From: Clostridium liquoris
GTDB lineage: Bacteria > Bacillota > Clostridia > Clostridiales > Clostridiaceae
NCBI RefSeq assembly: GCF_002995785.1
Contig: NZ_PVXO01000073.1
Coordinates: forward strand, 62,001-126,000
Direction of reading: 5' to 3'
Length of the DNA: 64,000 nucleotides
The translations under genes and the position numbers were made by a program. The notes beneath the pieces were generated by a model. That model was not told where the DNA came from, ran no database searches, and saw nothing but the letters and a program-made list of their open reading frames with translations. Of this stretch, positions 58,001-64,000 are shown piece by piece (position 1 is the stretch's first letter; each line of letters starts with the position of its first letter).

Positions 58001-58125
58001 CTAGCCTGCTTATTAACTATTAAATAGTAGAATAAAGCCTTTACCTTATTATATGGGAATAAAATTTCTTTGCCATCTTTTGTTACAATGGGAGTGCCAA
58101 ACATTTTTACATAAATACTGCTCAT
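55063..58125 (-). CDS. SARP/BTAD-type transcriptional activator with AAA ATPase and TPR domains
   Basis: A 1020-residue regulator. Residues 1-95 form an OmpR-like winged helix (RDELAGLLWSEENENIAKKNLRNAIYKIKK), 100-232 a bacterial transcriptional activation (BTAD) domain, about 245-480 an AAA/STAND ATPase with Walker A GEAGIGKS (277-284) and Walker B IFIFDDIQW, and about 700-1000 TPR repeats (GEYEEAEKLLNESINIF; MKFSEALNYYDKAIAIC; GDYYGAKDYFEKAYSLY). Actinomycete SARPs bind direct repeats at 11-bp intervals just upstream of the -10. The three hut promoters have exactly this layout, so this is the prime candidate for their activator. The TPR/STAND part may sense the inducer. Confidence 0.88.
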   Translation of the reverse strand: MSSIYVKMFGTPIVTKDGKEILFPYNKVKALFYYLIVNKQASRDELAGLLWSEENENIAKKNLRNAIYKIKKSFGEEILISPKKSIVMLNGDIDIKSDIDIFLNDNEKWIEAYTGEFLQGFFVKNAEEFEDWIIKARENYQEQYQGKLYDQINKDINNCNASNIERYAKLLISVDEFDEKAYRILMEYYKENKNYGKVIETYNKLSQLLDKELGIAPDEHTRKIFNEVLDIMNESNGNKKESTNEFFYGRCNELRLLENNYEKFIKGNDGKSIIITGEAGIGKSRLIDKFVKDIDEDETYIFETSCYQVEKEYFLKPWNTIISKISDTILNDKINIPTIWENIISTIFPEFHKKDSNPNIKLIENIDTLKYEMIGDVLTDILKKINEKKKVIFIFDDIQWMDSMSLSLLSSVMLHQNKNNNIFIATCRNEYDSNIDKFMTTMNSYNKVITVNLPRFTSTEVEGFIRKALPNYNMTKEMLKKIYDETEGNTFFLTEYLNIIKSNGDTNIMSVKMQDILKSRFLYISDEGKKILNIASLFFDEVPLDILEDLTGKDELELIDIIEELENKFILKEVNSNDKISFKFTHQKLREFVYIKQSDGRKKILHNKIGNLLEKGLKNDKTDINTYHKLIYHYSNGDNRVKSLNYKIKSLNYYLNFSHELFPILSNPDSEAYKYAYFSKQQTIKHLKDIDNLLKEVKKKEGATEQVVKLEIAFLHMKGRYLIREGDYEQGTAFIQEMIEKSIEIKDRDYGLEGYKQMIYYCIQTNKTDLMIRYVELALDLAVECNYHKEIGILLRLKGLYKIMCGEYEEAEKLLNESINIFNVTKQVADKYSLNIAAAYNYIGEIRRFNMKFSEALNYYDKAIAICENKNALTSLAVFNINAGQAAFDMGDYYGAKDYFEKAYSLYNQFDSIWRRSILEAFMALLYVKEGNYSEGLQYLKNADAHSQKLKNPHEIGVVYRIKAEIRVSMEGNENLNKIYSKYLDKDIDYYCDEGIKFLKEARDNYEIEVINVLRKANKN

Positions 58126-58191
58126 GTATTATCCCCTCTTTTTCATCATATGATTTAGGAATATCCTATTATTTAGTATAATATATAAAAA

Positions 58192-58824
58192 CTATAATGT
58201 AAATTTTGATTTTTCTTTTTCAGACCTGACCTTAGGTAGATGTAAGCCGCATTTTATTGACAAAACTCTAATTATAAATGTAGTAAAAAAACATATATAG
58301 GAAGCGGTATATCCATCAAAAATTTTTCTGGCATATATAAGTGTTATGGCTCCAAGTATGGAAGCCACTGCATATATTTCTTTTGTAAAAACAAAAGGGA
58401 TCTCTTGAGCAAATACATCCCTTAATATTCCTCCTCCTACTCCAGTGAAAAGACCAAGAGAAACTATTATAAATGTTCCTGTAAAATTATGATTTATAGC
58501 CACGTTACACCCAATAGCTGTAAAAGCTCCAAGGCCAATGGCATCTGATATTTGAATTATATTATTAAGCTTGTTTAATTTGTTATAAAATATAAATACT
58601 ATTAATGCCGAAACTATACTTATTACGCAAAAATAAGGATTAACAAATGCTGTAGGAGGTGTAATTCCAATAATTAAATCTCTAAATACTCCTCCTCCAA
58701 CTGCAGTTGTTATAGCTAAGAATATGGTTCCAAATAAATCCATTTCCTTTGAGATTCCTACCATTGCTCCAGATATAGCAAAGGCAACTGTTCCAATTAT
58801 CTCGAAGACATGCATCAATCCCAT
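58192..58824 (-). CDS. TRIC/UPF0126 family membrane protein
   Basis: About 210 residues with seven hydrophobic segments and two repeated glycine motifs (TAVGGGVFRDLIIG; TGVGGGILRDVFAQ). Homologs include prokaryotic TRIC cation channels and YadS-like proteins proposed to carry glycine. Here it may move an amino acid or cations. The ATG at 58824 (MGLMHVFEI) has AAGGAG 8 nt before it; an in-frame extension upstream has none. It lies between the chemoreceptor and the regulator gene on the same strand, within the hut region. Confidence 0.82.
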   Translation of the reverse strand: MGLMHVFEIIGTVAFAISGAMVGISKEMDLFGTIFLAITTAVGGGVFRDLIIGITPPTAFVNPYFCVISIVSALIVFIFYNKLNKLNNIIQISDAIGLGAFTAIGCNVAINHNFTGTFIIVSLGLFTGVGGGILRDVFAQEIPFVFTKEIYAVASILGAITLIYARKIFDGYTASYICFFTTFIIRVLSIKCGLHLPKVRSEKEKSKFTL

Positions 58825-58869
58825 AATACAATTCTCCTTTTTAAATTCTCTTGGAGTCATCTTAAAATA

Positions 58870-59703
58870 CTAGTAGTTTGAGGAAATTTCTTTCAAGCTT
58901 TCAGCCGTAGTATTAAGTTCTTGAATAGAAGCTGTCAATTCTTCCAGAGCTGCTGCTTGATTGTGCGAAGTTTCATTTACTTCTTTAATACTATTTAAAA
59001 TATTTCCAACGGACGCTTGTATTTCTTTTATGACCTGATTTATTTTAGTAATAGATTCATTGCTGGAATTAGATAATTTTCTTATCTCGGAAGCCACAAC
59101 AGAAAAACCTTTCCCAAGTTCACCAGCTCTAGCCGCCTCGATAGACGCATTTAGCCCTAAAAGGTTTGTTTGTTTTTCAATATTTTTAATAAAAGATAAT
59201 ATTTCATTAGTATTTTTTGTTTTTTCAAAAGCTTCATTAGCTTCTTTTAATACTACATCATTTGAAGCTGCAATATTTTGAACACCACTAGAAACCTCAC
59301 TGCTAGCAGAAGAAATTTGATTTAATGCCATAGAAAGATTCTTGGATAGATTTAAGATTTCCTCCTGTCTTTTCAAGCTTTTTCCTATAGAAACCACTCC
59401 AGCAATTTCACCATTACTGCCTTTTAGTGGAACTGCAATAGATTTTAATTTAAACCCAAATACCTGCTCAGGCACTATTTTACATATAGTTTTTTTTGTT
59501 TTTAATGCCTCCTGGGTAGAACTGCCTTCTTTTATAGCTTTACCTACGGTTATATCTGGTCTTATATTTTCACCTGGTAAAAAATCTATAAACTTTTCCC
59601 TATCTGTTAATGCAAAGCTGACATCTTCGTCAAGCAAACTAGATAGGTATGGACTAACTTCACTAAAAGATTGGAGAATACTTTCATCAAATTTATCTTT
59701 CAT
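58870..59703 (-). CDS. Soluble methyl-accepting chemotaxis-type protein
   Basis: About 277 residues with no membrane segment. Residues 1-125 form a small sensor domain ([47 protein letters not shown]-like). Residues 130-277 form a signalling domain with the chemoreceptor hairpin tip [26 protein letters not shown], which binds CheA/CheW. It probably reports an intracellular signal such as metabolic state to motility. The ATG at 59703 has GGGGTG at proper distance. It sits downstream of hutI after a terminator. Confidence 0.85.
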   Translation of the reverse strand: MKDKFDESILQSFSEVSPYLSSLLDEDVSFALTDREKFIDFLPGENIRPDITVGKAIKEGSSTQEALKTKKTICKIVPEQVFGFKLKSIAVPLKGSNGEIAGVVSIGKSLKRQEEILNLSKNLSMALNQISSASSEVSSGVQNIAASNDVVLKEANEAFEKTKNTNEILSFIKNIEKQTNLLGLNASIEAARAGELGKGFSVVASEIRKLSNSSNESITKINQVIKEIQASVGNILNSIKEVNETSHNQAAALEELTASIQELNTTAESLKEISSNY

Positions 59704-59754
59704 ATAAATCACCCCTTCTTTAATTATAAACAAAATTCTGATAATTAAAAAGCA

Positions 59755-59785
59755 AATTCACTTATTTTATTAAAATAAGTGAATT
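59755..59785 (-). terminator. Terminator of the hutU-hutI operon
   Basis: Perfect 14-bp arms AATTCACTTATTTT and AAAATAAGTGAATT with a 3-nt loop, then TTTGCTTTTTAATT on the minus strand, about 50 bp behind hutI. Confidence 0.85.
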
Positions 59786-59834
59786 CACCTGTGTGCTAAC
59801 CGAAGATATTAAATATATATAAAATACTTAATAA

Positions 59835-61088
59835 CTAATTTTTGTGAACTAATACTCCATTTTTTATAACCTTTTCTACTGTGTTTACTCCTGTATTATA
59901 TGGTAAGAATTTATAGGATGGATATTCAAGTATTACTATATCTCCTTTTTTGCCTATATCAATGCTGCCAATGGAATCAGCTCTATCTATTGCTGCAGCA
60001 CCATTTATAGTCATAGCAGTTATTGCTTCTTCTATGCTCATATTCATATATATAGTAGCTAATGCAAACATCAATGGTATAGAATTAGTAAATCCACTGC
60101 CAGGATTAAAATCTGTGGCTAAAGCTACTGCACATCCATTATCTATCATAAATCTTCCCCTAGCAAAAGGTTCTTTTAAACAAAATGCAGTGGTTGGTAA
60201 AAGAGTACTTACTACACCCTTTTCTGCCATATCCTTTATTCCTTTATCGGAAGCATGAAGTAAATGATCTGCTGAAACCATTCCTAATTCTGCTGCCAAT
60301 TCAGATCCACCAAGCTGAACAATTTCATCTGCATGTATTTTTAATTTCATTCCATATTCTTTAGCTTTTAAAAACATTTTTCTTGATTCTTCTACTGAGA
60401 ATACTCCCTGTTCACAGAATACATCAAAGAAATCTGCCAGCTTATTTTTTGCCACTTCAGGTAATATCTTTTCTAACATAAAATCTATATATTCATCTGT
60501 TCTTCCTTTATATTCATCAGGGACTGCATGGGCTCCTAAAAAAGTCCTACAGATATCTACAGCATGTTCTTTATCTAATTCTTTCATAACCTCTAGTTGC
60601 TTCATTTCTGTTTCATAGTTTAATCCATAACCGCTTTTTCCTTCTACAGTAGTAACTCCAAAGCTTAGCATAGAATCTAGTCTTTTTTTGCCTAAGTTAA
60701 ATAATTCTTCCTTGGAAGCATTTCTAGTACTTGTTACTGTGTTAACTATTCCCCCACCCCTATTCATGATTTCCATATAGCTGTCTCCACGAAGTCTCCA
60801 AGAGAATTCTTCTGCTCTATATCCACCGAATATGAAATGAGTATGGGAATCAACAAATCCTGGAAGAACACATTTGTTCTTAGCATCAATTGTCTCATAT
60901 TTAGTCTCATCATACTTTTTTAATATATCCTCTGTGGTACCTACATCTTTTATTATTCCATCTTCTATTACTACAGCACCATCTAAAATTACATTAATAT
61001 CTGACATATCTTTTCCAAACTTAGCTTTATTACCACTACATGTAACTAATTCTGAAGAATTTTTTATTAACATATTTCCTTTTTTCAT
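59835..61088 (-). CDS. hutI: Imidazolonepropionase
   Basis: About 417 residues of the amidohydrolase superfamily. Metal site HTHFIFGGYRAEEF (HxH), substrate-binding Arg and Tyr in RLRGDSYMEI, KIHADEI, ADHLLH and the ATDFNPGSG Asp. It hydrolyses imidazolone-5-propionate to N-formimino-glutamate. The ATG at 61088 follows TAGGTGG; the GTG three codons earlier overlaps it. It is 76 bp behind hutU and separated by a hairpin. Confidence 0.97.
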   Translation of the reverse strand: MKKGNMLIKNSSELVTCSGNKAKFGKDMSDINVILDGAVVIEDGIIKDVGTTEDILKKYDETKYETIDAKNKCVLPGFVDSHTHFIFGGYRAEEFSWRLRGDSYMEIMNRGGGIVNTVTSTRNASKEELFNLGKKRLDSMLSFGVTTVEGKSGYGLNYETEMKQLEVMKELDKEHAVDICRTFLGAHAVPDEYKGRTDEYIDFMLEKILPEVAKNKLADFFDVFCEQGVFSVEESRKMFLKAKEYGMKLKIHADEIVQLGGSELAAELGMVSADHLLHASDKGIKDMAEKGVVSTLLPTTAFCLKEPFARGRFMIDNGCAVALATDFNPGSGFTNSIPLMFALATIYMNMSIEEAITAMTINGAAAIDRADSIGSIDIGKKGDIVILEYPSYKFLPYNTGVNTVEKVIKNGVLVHKN

Positions 61089-61113
61089 TAATACCACCTA
61101 CTTCAATATATAG

Positions 61114-61146
61114 TTTTGCAGTATACACATATTGTATACTGCAAAA
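61114..61146 (-). repeat. Perfect inverted repeat between hutU and hutI
   Basis: Arms TTTTGCAGTATAC and GTATACTGCAAAA (13 bp each) with a 7-nt loop. No T-run follows on the minus strand. It probably protects the hutU 3' end or partly reduces hutI expression. Confidence 0.75.
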
Positions 61147-61164
61147 TTTTGTGATTATTTTATT

Positions 61165-63201
61165 TTATCTATGAATTTTTTTAAATACGCCTTCTACAGC
61201 ATTTGCAACCATCTTGTCATCTGCTAAATATGGAAGAGTTATATGATCTGTTCCTTTATTAGCTTTGTTAAATTCTAATACTGTTTCAATTGAATGTTCA
61301 TTTCTAGCCCAAGAACGTCTAGCAACTCCACTCATAACATCCCATGATAAAGCAGATTTAATTGTTTCATCAACTCTATGGCTTCCATCAAGAACTAAAC
61401 CAAATCCGCCATTTACAGATTTACCAATACCAACTCCACCACCATTGTGTAAAGCGACTAAGCTCATACCTCTAGCAGCATTACCAGCATAGCACTGTAC
61501 AGCCATATCAGCCATTACATTACTTCCATCTTTAATGTTTGAAGTTTCTCTAAATGGTGAGTCTGTACCTGATACATCGTGGTGATCTCTTCCCATCATA
61601 ACTGGTCCTATTTCACCATTTCTAACCATTTCATTGAACTTAAGAGCTATTTTTATTCTGCCATCAGCATCCTGATAAAGAATTCTAGCTTCAGTTCCTA
61701 CAACCAATGAATTCTTTTCAGCATTCTTTATCCAGTTGTAGTTATCTCTATCCTGGTATCTTCTGTTAGTATCTATACATTCCATAGCAGCATGGTCAGT
61801 TTTAACTAAGTCTTCATGTTTTCCACTTAAGCATACCCATCTAAATGGTCCATATCCATAGTCAAATAACTGTGGTCCCATTATATCTTCAACATATGAT
61901 GGCCAGATAAATCCATCTTTTTCATCAATACCATTCTTTGATATTTCTTTAACTCCAGCATCATAAACTGCTTTCATGAAGGAGTTACCATAGTCAAAGA
62001 AGTATACCCCTCTATCAGTTAAAGCTTTAATTACTTGGAAGTGATGTCTTAATGTTTTATTTACTAATCCTCTGAACTTTTCTGGATCTTCCGCAAGTAA
62101 TCTAGTTCTTTCTTCAAATGTAATTCCTTCTGGACAATAACCACCTTCATAAGCATTATGGCATGAAGTCTGGTCTGAAAGAAGGTCTATATGAATATTA
62201 TGATCTACTGCATATTGAAGTAAATCTACTATATTTCCATAGTAAGCAATAGACATTGCTTCTTCTTTTTCCTGTGATTCTTTAGCCATAGCAAATACTT
62301 CTTCTAGATTTGCTGACCATTTTTTAATCCATCCCTGTTCAAGTCTTGTATCTATTCTTGACTTATCTACTTCTGCAATAATTCCTACACCATGTGCTAT
62401 TTCGCAAGCTTTACCCTGAGCACCACTCATTCCTCCCAAGCCAGAAGTTACGAATAGTCTTCCTCTTAAATCTCCATCATTAGGAATTCCTAATTTTAAT
62501 CTTCCTGCATTTAATATTGTGTTAAATGTTCCATGAACTATTCCCTGTGGTCCTATATACATCCAACCACCAGCTGTCATCTGTCCATAGTTTGCAACTC
62601 CCATTTCTTCGGCTACTTCCCAATCCTTTATGTTATCAAACATACCAACCATTAATGCATTTGTGATTACTACTCTTGGTGCCTCTGGTTTTGATTTAAA
62701 TAATCCTAGTGGATGTCCTGATTCCATTACTAATGTCTGATCCTGTGTCATTGCTTCTAAGTATTTCTTTATTAATCTATACTGCATCCAGTTCTGGCAT
62801 ACGCTGCCTGTTTCTCCATAAGTAACAAGTTCATATGGATATAATGCTACATCAAAGTCTAAGTTATTATCAATCATAACTTGAAAAGCTTTACCTTCAA
62901 TACAATTTCCTTTATATTCATCAATTGGCTTCCCATAAATCTTTCCTTCTGGTCTAAATCTATATCCATAAATTCTTCCTCTAGTTGTTAACTCTTCTAA
63001 GAATTCAGGGATTAACTGCTCATGATATTTTTCTGGTATATAACGTAAAGCATTTTTTAATGCTATTTCTGTTTGAGCTTTTGTTAAATGAAAACCTCTA
63101 TCTGGTGCTCTTCTTATACCTTTCACGAATTTTGGCATTTCTGGTAGATAATCATCTAGTTTTATTGTCATTGCTTCTGAAATATCAAAGTTTTTTGTCA
63201 T
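61165..63201 (-). CDS. hutU: Urocanate hydratase
   Basis: A 678-residue protein, longer than the roughly 550-residue proteobacterial and Bacillus enzymes and of the long type. NAD-binding region around SGLGGMSGAQGKA, active-site region RDHHDVSGTDSPFRE and GGGVGIGKSVNGG. It adds water to urocanate to give 4-imidazolone-5-propionate with tightly bound NAD. AGGGAGG lies 8-9 nt before the ATG. It is first gene of the hutU-hutI unit. Confidence 0.97.
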   Translation of the reverse strand: MTKNFDISEAMTIKLDDYLPEMPKFVKGIRRAPDRGFHLTKAQTEIALKNALRYIPEKYHEQLIPEFLEELTTRGRIYGYRFRPEGKIYGKPIDEYKGNCIEGKAFQVMIDNNLDFDVALYPYELVTYGETGSVCQNWMQYRLIKKYLEAMTQDQTLVMESGHPLGLFKSKPEAPRVVITNALMVGMFDNIKDWEVAEEMGVANYGQMTAGGWMYIGPQGIVHGTFNTILNAGRLKLGIPNDGDLRGRLFVTSGLGGMSGAQGKACEIAHGVGIIAEVDKSRIDTRLEQGWIKKWSANLEEVFAMAKESQEKEEAMSIAYYGNIVDLLQYAVDHNIHIDLLSDQTSCHNAYEGGYCPEGITFEERTRLLAEDPEKFRGLVNKTLRHHFQVIKALTDRGVYFFDYGNSFMKAVYDAGVKEISKNGIDEKDGFIWPSYVEDIMGPQLFDYGYGPFRWVCLSGKHEDLVKTDHAAMECIDTNRRYQDRDNYNWIKNAEKNSLVVGTEARILYQDADGRIKIALKFNEMVRNGEIGPVMMGRDHHDVSGTDSPFRETSNIKDGSNVMADMAVQCYAGNAARGMSLVALHNGGGVGIGKSVNGGFGLVLDGSHRVDETIKSALSWDVMSGVARRSWARNEHSIETVLEFNKANKGTDHITLPYLADDKMVANAVEGVFKKIHR

Positions 63202-63266
63202 AATCTTTTCCTCCCTATTTATATTAAATATTTATTTGCTAAATTCTTGTTTTACCTTACGAGCTT

Positions 63267-63298
63267 ATTATATAACATCTTCGTCTTTAAAGCGTCTA
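63267..63298 (-). promoter_or_regulatory. hutU promoter, SARP-type direct repeat
   Basis: On the minus strand: TAGACG (63293-63298), 5 bp, AAGACG (63282-63287), 9 bp, TATAAT (63267-63272). Counted as heptamers plus 4 bp, the second repeat ends 8 bp before the -10, as described for SARP sites. The start would be near 63260, about 60 nt before the ATG. Confidence 0.82.
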
Positions 63299-63343
63299 TG
63301 TATTTTATATATTCTGAAATTTTTGATTAATATTTAAAATTTT

Positions 63344-63364
63344 TTGACGTTGAATTTATAGACG
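63344..63364 (+). promoter_or_regulatory. Extra TTGACG/TAGACG half-sites upstream of hutU
   Basis: On the plus strand TTGACG (63344-63349) and TAGACG (63359-63364) lie 15 bp apart and point away from hutU. They may be auxiliary binding sites; there is no plus-strand gene to serve. Confidence 0.35.
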
Positions 63365-63391
63365 CTAGCAAAAAATTACAAAGTAATTTTT

Positions 63392-63420
63392 TAGTTGACA
63401 GATGCCAATTGTCAACTGTC
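63392..63420. repeat. Short mosaic repeat (copy 8)
   Basis: AGTTGACA and TGTCAACT form an inverted pair around GATGCCAAT, using the GTTGACA heptamer of the family, next to the regulator terminator. Confidence 0.6.
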
Positions 63421-63424
63421 CTCT

Positions 63425-63448
63425 AAAAAAAGTGCTTCACACTTTTTT
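63425..63448 (-). terminator. Terminator of the sigma-54 activator gene
   Basis: AAAAAAGTG pairs with CACTTTTTT; the proximal arm overlaps the stop codon. It matches the hairpin at 2857-2879. Confidence 0.75.
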
Positions 63449-64000
63449 AAAGTTTGTATTCCTTAATTTTATACCTCAAGGTTCTTTCCCCTATATTAAG
63501 TACTTCGGCCGTTCTTTTTCTATTTCCGTCAAATTTTTTCAAAGTATATTCTAAAACCTTTTTTTCAATTGTTTTTACATCTTCCCCAACAAATACAGGA
63601 ATTAAATCATTTTCATCAATAGCAATATTTTCTTTATTAAATATTTCTTCAGGTAAATCTTCTTCCTTTATATAATCATTTTCTGTAAGCACTATAGCCC
63701 TTTCTATAATGTTTTGTAATTCCCTTACATTGCCATAAAAATTATATTTTTCTAGTGCATCTAATGCTTTAGAGGTTATACCTTTAATATTTTTATCTAA
63801 CTTTGCATTATATTTTTTTATAAAGTACTCTATAAGTTTAGCTATATCTTCTTTGCGTTCCCTTAAAGGAGGCATATTAATGTTAATTACATTTAATCTA
63901 TAAAATAAATCCTGTCTAAATCTATTATTTTTAATCTCCTCTTTTAAATCTTTATTAGTAGCAGATATAAGCCTTACATCTACGTGTATGCTTTTAGAAG
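63447..64000 (-). CDS. Sigma-54-dependent enhancer-binding regulator, C-terminal part (runs off the window)
   Basis: The frame stays open to the window end and gives about 184 residues. It begins inside the AAA+ sigma-54 interaction domain (RLISATNKDLKEEI, then FRQDLFYRLNVI and MPPLRERKEDI) and ends with a Fis-type helix-turn-helix (NRKRTAEVLNIGERTLRYKIKEY). The sensor domain and Walker A are outside the window. It is the natural candidate for driving at least one of the two sigma-54 promoters in the cluster. Confidence 0.93.
   Translation of the reverse strand, partial: SKSIHVDVRLISATNKDLKEEIKNNRFRQDLFYRLNVININMPPLRERKEDIAKLIEYFIKKYNAKLDKNIKGITSKALDALEKYNFYGNVRELQNIIERAIVLTENDYIKEEDLPEEIFNKENIAIDENDLIPVFVGEDVKTIEKKVLEYTLKKFDGNRKRTAEVLNIGERTLRYKIKEYKL

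Noticed and set aside
63202-63446. Sigma-54 promoter before hutU or ftcD
   Set aside because: No GG-N10-GC element was found on the correct strand; both have a perfect TATAAT instead.

Overview
This window looks like a chromosomal segment of a low-GC, spore-forming, amino-acid-fermenting member of Clostridium sensu stricto. The evidence is the AT-rich intergenic DNA, AGGAGG-type ribosome binding sites, T-box leaders, sporulation genes (ytxC, pdaB, an alpha/beta-type small acid-soluble spore protein) and a complete anaerobic histidine-degradation set. I cannot name the species. Almost all genes lie on the minus strand.

Left part (1-36,000): mostly core functions. It holds the 5' end of mutS2, a U32 peptidase-family protein, a glycosyltransferase coupled to a cysteine-desulfurase-like protein that lacks the usual catalytic Cys, zapA, pheST with a T-box, a TrmH-family methyltransferase behind ktrAB, the infC-rpmI-rplT operon with its leader, thrS with a T-box, ytxC, an Hsp20 gene under a perfect CtsR operator, four tRNA genes (Val, Phe, Gly, Cys), cobT, hslO, an oppABCDF operon, divergent asd-dapA-dapB, a two-OB-fold SSB-like protein, pdaB and several conserved small proteins.

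Middle part (36,000-43,300): folC, valS with a T-box, then the tetrahydrofolate arm of histidine catabolism (fchA, fhs and the folate-uptake gene folT).

Right part (43,400-64,000): a histidine/glutamate fermentation region. It encodes ftcD, a sodium/glutamate symporter, an orphan amidohydrolase, an L-cysteine desulfidase-family enzyme with a DAACS symporter, hutH with a YuiF-type transporter and a DapF-fold racemase-like enzyme (candidate histidine racemase), a 1020-residue BTAD/AAA/TPR regulator, a TRIC/UPF0126 membrane protein, a soluble chemoreceptor, hutI, hutU and the C-terminal part of a sigma-54-dependent activator. Together these turn histidine (possibly both enantiomers) into urocanate, imidazolonepropionate, formiminoglutamate, then glutamate plus formimino-THF. 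FchA and Fhs recover the one-carbon unit as formate and ATP.

The most striking signal is regulatory. The three hut transcription units (racemase-yuiF-hutH, hutU-hutI and ftcD) have promoters of one unusual design: two TAGACG-like direct repeats 11 bp apart, then exactly 9 bp, then a perfect TATAAT, with no normal -35. This is the architecture known for SARP/BTAD activators in actinomycetes, and a BTAD regulator is encoded inside the cluster. Two accessory units (gltS and the desulfidase-symporter pair) instead carry perfect sigma-54 -24/-12 promoters with upstream dyads, and a sigma-54 activator lies at the right edge. A family of small mosaic repeats (tandem GTTGACA or AGAGTAC heptamers plus a hairpin) sits right behind stop codons and in two cases supplies the stop codon itself. 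An IS200-type remnant lies at about 47.5-47.8 kb.
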